The notes beneath the pieces are model-generated. The model worked only from the letters and a program-made list of their open reading frames with translations. It did not search any database and had not been told where the DNA came from. 64,000 nt of DNA from positions 113,377,195 through 113,441,194 of the forward strand of contig CP136065.1 in assembly GCA_032622095.1 (NCBI GenBank), in the 5' to 3' direction. Shown here piece after piece: positions 24,601 through 36,600 of the stretch. Origin of the DNA: Siphonodentalium dalli (taxonomy: Eukaryota > Mollusca > Scaphopoda > Gadilida > Siphonodentaliidae). Each line of letters opens with the position of its first letter. Position 1 is the first letter of the stretch. The translations under genes were made by a program, and so were the position numbers.

Positions 24601-27600
24601 CACAGGATCTTTAATGCTGCACCAGCGCAGCTCCCTTTATGAAAGTGATAATTGACCGGCACATATAATATGAATGCAAAAATGCTATTTACTTATTGAA
24701 ATGTTAATAGAGAGGAGCCAAAATAGTTACCTACGAGAGCAATTAATATCCTCCTTATTTTGATTTTAGGAGAGCCGGGAGGAGCTGGATCAAATGCCGT
24801 CCTTAAATGTCCAGGCCTGCCATTGCATTAACCCTTTGAGTGCCAGGTCGATTTTTGTATCAACCCATATACCCTGTGCCAATGCATTCTCTTATATATG
24901 CGAGTCGACCATAGGTCGCCTCGCATATATAAGAGAATGCATTGGCCTAACAAATTTTTTATTTTTTTTTTTTATTACAATTTTAATAATTTATTCTTAT
25001 ATTCTTTAACAGACTTATTTTGTAGGTTTAGGGCCGATGAGATCGGCCCCTGGCACTCAAAGGGTTAAATGTCCAGGCCTGCCATTGCATTAAAAGAGTT
25101 AAGGTCCCCTATATATGATATAAATAAACTAAACATAAGTTATCCAATTTAGTCCAATAATAAAAACTTACATTAACACAGTCCAGTGCACTCAGTAAAT
25201 GTTTGAGTACTAATTGCAGTCTTAATATTTACCTACCGATGGGTAAAACTGCACTGATTCATGCAGACTTTATATTGTGGAAAACCTGATTTAAACAGTG
25301 ACACATATAGCAGGGGCAATTTAAGTTGAAGTGCAATTGAAAATAGGGTAAGAAGTGACTATATAGCTCACTGGTAAGACCTATTTTGTATCTTACAATA
25401 TCTTTTTAACCCTTTAATGATGGGAGCCTCACATATATAAGAGAATGCACTGGCTTGCATTGTCAAGGTAAATATTGTTAGACATTGGCACAGGGTTTCG
25501 CAAAATTTCAGGAACCTCCAGTCATGGAAGGGAAATGGAAGCTCATCTGAAACTCCAAACTATATCTAAGCAATTTTAAGTAGGGATACATTGTAAGATA
25601 GGTAGATAAATACATGACATAATGGTTTTGTACTTTTTTTTTAACGTTTCTTTGTTAAATACTCACTGATGAGTAGTTCCCTTAGGAAATGTTCAGATAA
25701 TAAGTTCAACATAGGTTGTAAGTTGAACTTATTATCTGAACATTTCCAACAAATAAATATGAATCATTCTGCTCTTGCATTATCTGTTTTTCTGTCTGTC
25801 ATCTGCTTTTATTACCCAAACACCCTTCCAAATGAATAATAGACCATTCCAATGTATACTTTTATAACTGAACCGATTAAGAAAAATTGAGACCCAATTA
25901 TTCTTAAATTCTATTATTTGAATAAAGACTTTCTGAAGCATAAACGGTTTGTACAAAAGAATGTAACATAATTATTGACCTAACTAATTTGATCCTCGGA
26001 ACCAGACTGGTTCAGGTTCCAAACTGCCACGGGGGCTTCTACTATATGTTAAAAGGTTGTGACCCCAGAAAAAAGGTGGATTTTTTGGGGCTTTTTTTTA
26101 AGAACAAAAAAAGTCATATTCTGGCAAAAAAATTATTCCGAATTGACGATGACCTGCATGTTTTCAAAGGTCAACAACAACACACCAAATATCAAAGAGA
26201 TTCTTATCCAAGATTGCCCAAGCTATCATTTTGACAACGCAAAAGTTTTGGGTTCGAACGAGCCATCAATGCAGAGTACTTCTTTAAATATTGCTGGTTA
26301 TTAGTGTATCATTTTATATCTAATTTTTATCCCATAAAAGTTCCCGGATATCATCCAAGAACCAGATAGTGTCAGGAAAGGACATAAATATATTTCTGCC
26401 AAATGACTCTTAGGAAACATTTTATAGATCCTGCGGCAAAATGTGAGTCTTAAATGAGATAATGATCTCCCTTGACCTCAATTTCAGATCCTTAATCAAT
26501 CAATTGTGTTTTATAATGATGAATAATTTGATAAATGTGCGAACTGAATACAGTTTGGAGCAGTGTGACAGAATGACAAATTATCGCTGCCAAGTCTAGC
26601 TTTTTCTGGATTATTTTCTGCAAACTCTGAACCACAAGTATAATTTACCATATAGAAATAATGGTAGTGGAATGAATCCACGCTGTTAATAATCATTGGG
26701 AACTGAGCTGGAGAACCGAGGTGGAGGGTTGTCTAATCAGGTGAATAGTGGTTATTAATTCTCAGCTAAATGCTCGTTTCCCCCCAAGATATATTAGTGG
26801 TGATCAGTGACTGAGTTTGGGAAATAATGAGGAATTTGACTATTTGTCGGAAGAAATAACTTTTCATGAAGTTAAAGATGCCTGATGGCTTGGAGCCTCA
26901 AATTATATCTATTAAATCTCACTAATTTCATATTCCTACCCGGTTCGAGGGATCAGAATAGGTCCATAGATATGATTAAGACTTATATACAGACATGGAG
27001 AACATATTGAAATCAAAGGAATTTCATCCAGTAGATTATTGCCCAAAGATCACATAGAAAATATTAATAAAGCATGTTTTCGGCACTATATCCCTTTCAA
27101 GACAGGAGCTGCATTGGTGTAGCATTAAAGATCCTGTGCCAGTGCATTCTCTTATATATTCTCATATATAAGAGAATGCACTGGCTTGCAAGGTCAAGGC
27201 AAAAATTGTTAGGCCAATGCATTCTCTTATTTATGCGAGGCTCCCTACGCGAGACTCAGATATATAAGAGAATGCAATGGCACACGGTTTTCACAAAATT
27301 TCAGGAAGCTCCAGTCATGAAAGGGATATTGACAAGTTACTGTAGGTCATAATAATTCCATGTATATTCCTGATTATGTTCTGATATCCCTCCTCAAATT
27401 TGGAGCTTCAAATGAGCCATGTCCATCTAATCTTCAAAATTTAAGCCAGACAGAATTATAGACTATATTAAATTCTTAATAGAAAGAAAAAATGCTGGGA
27501 TAATATAAAGCTTATAGAATACACATACATGTACACACAAGCACTAAATTCTGAAGCTGATACATTTAAGGGCGCTAAAAACACATTAACTTCTCATAAA

Positions 27601-30600
27601 TTTTGTAAATTCCACATTTGAGGAATTGAAGAATGCAGTACAGAAAAGTAGAAAGAATTCTAAGAGGCAAATTTGTTGTTCCAATTTTTTTTTAAATCAA
27701 TGAGGGAATGAGGGCTTTATTTTAATTTTTTACTGCACATAGTAAGAATGGATTATGATACCTTCCCCTGTCTAGTAATAGTCAGAAAATTTAGAGGGAA
27801 CTGTGTTATGCATATAAATTCATTTAATCTGATATAATAATGACATTGTACAACCAGTATTTGACATAGGTATTAATACCTGTAATGTTATAATGCCCCT
27901 GACTATTCACAATTGTTACTGTTGTCTATAAACTGACACCTCTTCATTATAACATGTGATCTTAAATTTCCTCCACTGTCATCCAATTGTTCCAAAGTTA
28001 CAATTAGAACACCACACACACTATGAGGTACAGCTAATAATTTTCTATGTAACTATGCGTATACATGTACAGTAATGCCCTATATAATTGACTCATTAAC
28101 GGACTCCTTAAGCAGAATTATGGGTAACTTTTCATGATTAATCGGAAATATGGCTTGTTGCCATTCATTGGAAAGCTCTCACTGAGAGATTTCTGATGAA
28201 TGGCAACAAGCCATATTTCCGACAAAATCCTGAAAAGTTACCCATAATTCTGCTGTGGTTAAGGAGTCGATTATTTAGGGCACTACTGTACATGATAGTC
28301 ACTATTCACACATTACACAGAGATATGGTAAGATTTGATTTATTTTGCATTTAATGCTCAATATGTATGGACATAACGGTAAAAACATATTTAAATTTTG
28401 TTATTATTATTATTTAGGGCCTTACTGTACATGATAGACACTATTCACACATTACACAGAGATATGTTAAGATGTGATGTATTTTGCATTTAATGCTCAA
28501 TACGTATGGACATAATGGTAAAAATATATTAAATTTTTTTTTTTAAATTTATTTTGGTCCTAATATCAGAACTCAAAATAAAAACGTCCAATGTGGCCAT
28601 TTATTTCAATGCGGCAGTGTCTGAGAATCAAACATCCTTTTTTTTGCCCTGAAGTTTGATTTTAACAACTTTTTATAAATATTTTATATCAGACATGTTC
28701 ACATAGTGAAGTGATCCCACATAGACGGACAAAGGGATAATCAGTTTTCTGGGTCACTCGGTGACCAGGAAGGTCAATTAAACAGAATGCCAGGGATCCC
28801 TATCAGATTATGGAGCAGAAATCATGTCTCGACTGTTTCGTCTGAAGTGAACACGACAGTCAGTGGTTAATAACATAGCATACTGGAGTTTTGTGATTAT
28901 CACCTGATTCAGTTGAGCCAAGCATGAAAGGTGTAAAAGGCATAATTAGAGTAAAGTATCGAGGTGGCCAGTGTTCAATTCTGTCACTCTGGATGACACA
29001 TTCGAGTAATGCACACCCAAATTTAACAAGAGGGTGATCACGATCGGAGGATTTTTAACCCATACAATTGGTGATTTATTGAAACACTTTATACTGAACC
29101 TAGCTCAAAGAGAAAGTAAAGACGACCCTCCCCCCCCCCCCCCTCGTTGAAAGAATTTAAATTGAATTTAAATTGAATCAGCTTACCATTTCTTTTTTCA
29201 TTGTCCTCTATATATTCAGTCTTTCGATTTTGAGGCGCGCAATTGCGCTTGCGCGCCTTGGCACACGCGGATCTAACGAGAGGCCGATCACGATCGGCAG
29301 ATGTTAACCCATCCATTGGCGATAAAAATTTAATATGATCGGATAAATGAGAGTTTTGGTGTTGAATTATAGAGTATACTGTTATGTACTATTATAGACA
29401 AATGTACATAACACAAATTATTGGAATTTATGGGTCACTGGCATTTATATAAGAGAATGCACTGGTACAGGATCTGTAATGCTAAACCGCCACAGCCAGC
29501 AAGCCCATGGGTTAAATGTGTAGGTGTGACCTGGACATGGAATACTTGGGTTAAGAGAGTCCAATTTAAGTTTACAATAATAATGTGTCCTAGTATACAG
29601 ATAAGCAACCTCACCACTGACCCATTGATATCAATTATATAGCAGAGCTGTCAAAATATCACAGGAATTGTTTATGTTGAACACTGACCTCTCTATTAAA
29701 CCAATAACAATTATAATGATATCAGACCATCTGAAGATATAACTCTGCAGCAGAGATGTCTACTGTTAATATCATGAGATGTTTATTGTTGAATCTTTAT
29801 TTTAAATTTGATACCATAGCCTTCTTTATCAGATTATTTGCACATTGGCATAAGAGACATCAGAAAATAATATAGCCTTATCAATAGCTAAGTAGTCCAA
29901 AGGCAATTGGTGAATTGGATTTAATGTTGCTCCAAACAGATTTACCAGTACATAACACAAGATTTTGGACCGATTTAATCAAATTTGGTGTGGTGATTCG
30001 GGGTACCCTTGGCAGAGTTATAATGGTGTTAGTTTTTCAAATTTTTTTAACTTAAAAACTTTTTAATTATTTACAAAAATTAAAGGGACACATTGGAAAT
30101 CTTTTTATCAACTTTTATCATAATCATCAATATCTAAATGAAAACAAATGACAATGTCAATGACATTTTTTTTATTATTATTATAAAAGTTAAAAGTAAA
30201 TTTTGTTTTAAATCGATTTTTTACTTTCAAATTTTCTTCTTCGAAAAAGGGTCATAACTCCTTTAAAATTAATCGGATCAAACCCATATTCGAACTCGAT
30301 CTGTATTTTGGGCTGTGAAACTCACATACCAAATTTGGTTCCAATCAGATAAAAAATGTTTGAGTTATGGCAGAATGCGTGAATTCTAAGTTGAAAAAGG
30401 GCCATAACTCTGTAACAAAATCTCGGATCAAACCCAAATTCGAACTCGATCTGTATTTTGGGCTGAGAAACCCATATACAAAATTTGGTTTCGATTGGAT
30501 AGAAAATGTTTGAGTTATCGCATTACTCGTAAAGTGTCTACAGACAGACAGACAGACGGACAGACAGACGGACGAACGACGAGTGGTCAATCCGGGCAAC

Positions 30601-33600
30601 GACACTATGTTTACCATACTATGGTATGGGTAAACATAAAAACCAGCGAGTTATTAAATGCGCACGCCGAAAAATTTAAATGCGCGCGTCGGAATTTGCA
30701 GCCAGTGAACGAGATTTTAACAAACAGCACATCAATGGTTAATCGCCGACAAGAATATTCACCGTGTATCTTTCTCAGTAGCGATGACGTTGATTACGAA
30801 CATAATAACAAAGATCAAAGCGGCCGCCGGCGTCTTTCTCACTCAATGATTGGGGTACACCTCGTCACAACTGCTGCACGTGCGAGTTCCCGCAAAAAAC
30901 AGTGTCAATTCTTTGGCAGCCTCGTTTGATGTTTCGGCATGCGGGATTTGTCAATTCATTTGAATATTATTGCCATAGATTAGGTTTTAAGTTTAACTAT
31001 ACTTCGAAGCTATACTTCGAAGCCAGTATCTCTCGACTCGGAGAAAAACGAAAAATGGACATTGGAGCCTCCTCAAATACCGACTCTATCAAAACGAAAG
31101 AGAGCTCCGGTTGATTCGTCGGATTCCGGTGAATATGATTGCGGTAACGATTCCACTTCCGAGTTTGAAGTTTTAAGCGACTGCGAGTCTGGTGAGCATG
31201 CGCTCTCAGACGCGGAAGTGGACTCATTACCGTGATTAGATTCACCTGGATTGCCAGATAATCGGATTATTGTGGACTAGATATTGTACTACAATATAAA
31301 CATATGTTTTTATTTCTGTTTTCACTTTAAGTTGCCAAAGGCACACTTGGAATTACACGTGTGTATCATTATAATTGTGTTTGTCTTTATTCAGTAATCA
31401 TTTCATCCATGTTAATTTGAATTGTGCTCCCGCAAAAAAGGTGCGCGCAAATTCCAAAAGCTCCGAGCGATATATCGCGCACCTACGTATTCGAAGGACT
31501 GTATATTCAAGAGAGAATAGAGCTATTGGCCGCTCTGCCAACAAGCAGATTATCAATTGATATTCTATTACATGTATATGGCTCATGTGAACTTTCTTAT
31601 CGTTTAAATACTCGGATTTTTGTTGTCGTACAGAAATTCATTTTACAAACTCGGCATTTCTCCTAACCGTTATGAGTCGTCCGATCACGGGCCATGCAAT
31701 ACACCACTATATGTAATTATGTACTTGTTTTATCACATTATCTGTATTGTGTGCTCTGGTAGGGTCGTCTCATCATTTCTCAATGGAATTTTAATGAAAT
31801 TTAATAAATTCCAATCGAGGGCCAATCATTCTCCGTGTCACTGGGCTAATCTCCATGCAATTGTTTCATCATATAATGCTAAAGTACTTTTCTAACCAAT
31901 TATTTTAATACATGTATTAATTAACAATACATGAAGGTTGACTCTGTTTTTTTGAATTTCCTCCACGTGGGCCGCGATGCGTTACGATTTGATTTTGAAT
32001 TCTCCATTGTTTGTAAATAGTATGTTATAAATATCAAAGTTGTGTAACTAAAAATATATACGGTACTTCGCTTCACTCCCCACTTTCATTATGGCTGATG
32101 TACGGTATGGTATACAATACCAATTAACTTGACAAACCTTCTTCCTTCCTGCACTCTATCCCTCTACCCCCTCCTAGAACAATATTTTTTCGGATCTAAC
32201 ATGTTATCCCCGTCTGCTAAATTTCCCTATATGGTATCTATTGTGATATCAAGGGTAACTTTCTTATTCCGAGGAAAAGACTTGATAAAAGCCTTTCAGG
32301 CTTGTTGACTTATCGCCGTTTTTGAACATGTGTTGTAAAATTATGTCAATTTGTTTGTACGTGTTGAATGTTGTGTTCGAAAATTAAATATTGTTTACAC
32401 TAAAGTGAATGGGATATCTCTATCGGATATCATGTCTATGGAATGTGTTAATTTTAATCCAAAAATCCATTCAAGTGAAAAGTGAATCACCATCAACCTG
32501 GACATAGAATAGGAGAATTATCAAATGAAAAACATCAGGAGACCATATGATGTGTGGAGAGTGTTAATAATTTTCAATGACATCATATGATGGAACTTCG
32601 GAATGGGTGGATTAATTCTTTTCTAATATAAGATGACAGTGTTTGTAAACAAGTTACAGTCAGTCAAAAGCTCTTCAGAACTTGTGTTTGTATAATGTTT
32701 TTACCTCCGACTTTTAAATAAAATTTATCTATCATCTATCTATCTAAACAACAGTGTCTGTAAACAATAATATCTGTAAAACATCCCAACAAATGTCCAA
32801 TGGACTATTCCAATTTATACTTTAAGAATAGGTATCTTATAGAGTGTACATTAACTAATGAACCTGTCTCAACAAAGGGGTTAACTTAAAACTGAAAGAG
32901 TTATCAATCACATTTTGGCATATGATAAACAAGTTCTGCCAGCCATCACTGGTCATGTACTATATATACCATAGCTATAAATAACTCAATCCAATAATAC
33001 ACATGTTCTGTTTGATATTTTCTCTTCAAATTCACAGTGGCAAACGGTTAATAATTTCTTGAATTATACAGGGCCATAATTGATATCTGATCACACCCAT
33101 ATTCAAACCCGATCTGTATTTTGGGGTGAGAAATTCATATACCAAATTTGGTGTCGATCAGATGAAAAATGTTTGAGTCATAGCAACTTGCGTGAATTCG
33201 AAGTAAAAACAAGAGTGAAATAGGTAATTAAAAAAGCAGACAGATGAAGAAAAACCTAGGTAAGAAATATGAGACAAATTATGATAAAATAATAAAATAA
33301 TAGATTCCCATTGCAGGTGGACAAAACTAACCCCTAACCCTCATCCTAAACCTATTGCCCGAAAAATGTACCAATAAAAGCTCGGACAAAATTATGCATG
33401 TTGCAAAAATGTTCAAAGTCGAAAAAGGGGGATAAATCCACCATAAAAAAGTCTGACAGACATCATAATCGCAGATGCACAGGTTCCCATGGTGGTTGAG
33501 GTGTGTTCATTATAAACATGCGTATATAATTTGAAAACGTTCCGATAAAATATACTTGAGCTATCGTGTCGGATAGCAAGTGTCTACGGGTAGATGGACA

Positions 33601-36600
33601 GATGGACAGACGGACGGACAGACGGACGGACGAATGGCTGATCCAGACGTCGGCATTATGTGTACCATACATGGTATGGGTACACATAGAAAGTGTTCAG
33701 TAAAGCACTATATCTCCCATTTAATAGTACATCTACAAGTAACTTCTCGCAATATATTTCTGAAACTCAATGAGTTCATCAACAAACTCAGAAGCATCAC
33801 TTTCAATTGTCATTGGCTGTCAGTTCTATTCCTCCACTCCATTTAATATTAATTGAAACAATAAGATTGGGATTCTTTAAATTGTTTTTCTGACCTGCTT
33901 CTAAATCGGTGAAGGTTCACAGTTTGGGGAAATTTGTTATTGTACAATCATTGCTGTAACCTATATGTACTAGTTTTGGGTCACAAACAACTGGTGGAAT
34001 TGATTTATATATTCTAATATTATAAGATGTCTGACATCGAAGTAGATAAAGAATTGTTCCTGAATTTAGTGCTAACTGCAATGTTTTAAGTAAACAAACA
34101 GTTTTTGTCAGTTATCGACACTTACACGGCATCATAAAACCAGTTTGTTTAGTTATAGGGACGGATAATTGCTAAGCACCATCAGATAGTACCCGGTATA
34201 AATCTGCTTTACAACATAATCATAACTATATGAGATGACTATATGACAAATAAACAGAATTAAATTGTCTGTGAATTGATTGTTTAAAATAGCCTGCTTC
34301 CAGTAAATCTAGAACATGTCATGAATCTCTACTCTGGCTAACGCCCGTAGTAGACCCCGAAGCCACAACAAATAGTTTTTGTGGCTGGCTCAACCAATTT
34401 CGTGGCTGGTTAGCTAACTAAGCCGGCTCAGTCGCGACGTTCGTGGTTGACGAAATATGCCGGCTCAGCTGGCTGAGACATTATCATTCAGCGTATTTTC
34501 GTTTCCGAAATTGTCCTAATCCCCAGTTATAAACCCAAAGTCCTTCGTTTATTTTCGCCATTATGGAAAAGCCCAACACCAAAACAATACATGTGGCCTG
34601 GAATACTACGGGTTCACCACAAACGCTAAAAAAATGCATGGATATACTATATAGTTTCCCACCTAATCGGTAGAAGTTACATTGGGACGTCTGTCGACTT
34701 CAGACTCCTATCATCAATGGATACATGCATCATTGAAGGATGAATCATAGTAATGATATATAATATTTCAAACTATTGTCTATTCTATTCTACAGGTTAT
34801 GTGCATATATTGACAAATTCCAGCAATGTCTGAGACTGAGTCATGTCGAAATAAATAATTGATATTTTAACCCTTTCAAGTTTCAATAATGAATGGATGC
34901 TCCCATTCAGTTATATGAAAGCATGCATTGGAATAGTCTATTCCACAATGAGAGGCCCGGGTGTTCTGATAATATAACAACCAAGCAGTGTCCATGCATG
35001 TATGCACTTTAGACATATAAGCCCATGTACACGGTTCAGCCATTTTACAATTCCCGTGGCGGAGTTTTTTTCATGTGGCCGACTTCAGGATAATATGGCT
35101 GGTGGCGGCTTGTGGCCAATATGGCTGGCGGCGGCGGTGTGCGATGGAGGCTTCGGGCTCCAGCCCGTAGAGATCATATTCCACCAGTACAAAACCTGGG
35201 AGCTTTCTGAAGTTTTGACAGGGAACCTTATAAAGTTGAAAAAATAACTCGGGCAATATATTTCTTAGTTATTATCTGTTCCTTAATAATATGCTTCACT
35301 GCAGGTGAAGGTCCCAACTCAAAATTGCAGCAGCATGGTTCTCTATGACTTTTGTGAGCCAATATCGCAATAAACATTGAATTAATTACCCATGAAAAAT
35401 TCCATAATTGTAAGCGACGCAAAGCAAAATCGCTCACATACACATAGTCACCTAAATCGTGAAATTTCGAGTTGGAACCTTCACCTAAAGTGAAATACAT
35501 TATTAAGGAACAGATATAAGATATACCCTATGTTATTTTTTTAACTTTATATGGTTCGCTGTCAAACTTAAAAAAGTTCCAAGGTTTTGTACTGGTGGAA
35601 TATGATCTCTACATGCGTATAGCTAAGAGTAGAGATTCATGGCATGATATATCAGTAAACCCAGAAAATTTTCTCAGAGAATGTGTGTAAATTTACACAT
35701 TCATAAGGTTAACAATCACACAAAATGTTTGTGACAGACCATCATCATGAACTATTGACTTGAGAGAAGGATATTTACCAGTCCATGAAACCAATGGTTG
35801 TAACTACCAGTTGCATAAATTGTTTGTCTCCCAATGGGCCACACTACCTTTTGATATGCTGATGCCTGGTCTGATGGCGTCTGTCTGGTATTGGAACTCT
35901 TAACAATTGAGAACCATGGCTCCCATCTATGTCGATCGAAATATTCTCTTAGGGGGTCTGTTTTTGCTTATTAGTTTCTATTAACTTCTTTCTTTTATTT
36001 CTAAACTAGTTTGTTTCCATAGATGTTCAGCCAGACTATCCAGACAGGTCTACTGGTGCTAATAGATGACAATTTCCAAGTTATAGATATTGATAGCCCT
36101 ATCAATACCCTTTTCAAATATATATCTTTGAATACGTACCGGTAATGCACGGGCACTAAAGTGTTCAATGATTTATGTGTATGAACACATTTTAATTTCT
36201 GAATGCCTGAAAAAGCTGAAAAGCTGAAAATTGGCATGTTGAGATATCCATCACCTCAGATCAATTTTGAAAATATGCTGACAATTTTGCTAATTTTTTA
36301 GTCCAAATGATAAATCTGTGTAACATTAGTAACTATACCCCTTTTGTATATGTTGAAGTAATGGACATTATTTCAGAAAAGGTATGAAAGTAGATGTGAA
36401 ATCATGTTTATTTAATCCATATTTTATTAATTAGTACAAATATTTGACCCCTTCCATGACTGGAGCTTCCTGAATTTTGCAAAAAACCATGTGCCAATGC
36501 ATTCTCTTATATATGTGAGTCTCCCATAGGGAGCCTTGCAAATATAAGATGGTAAAAATTCAGAGGAAGTGCATTGTGCTGTTCTATTAACGGTAGATCC

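Larger units (their letters stand above)
22985..24653 (+). mobile_element. piggyBac-type MITE split by two younger insertions
   Basis: TTAA-CCCTTCCATG at 22985-22998 resumes as ACTGGAGCTTTCTG at 24094, after a hAT element and its target duplication. The copy's core palindrome is interrupted again by a foldback at about 24178-24565. The right end, GCACCAGCGCAGCTCCCTTT then ATGAAAG, is decayed at 24653. Confidence 0.8.

Noticed and set aside
30495-30929. 144-codon plus-strand frame, the longest in the window
   Set aside because: It starts in an array element, reads its GACA/GACG run as TDGQTDG repeats and crosses the terminal hairpin before leaving the element.
33335-33360. Telomere-like CCCTAACCC stretch
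   Set aside because: Only two imperfect units, so not an interstitial telomere array.
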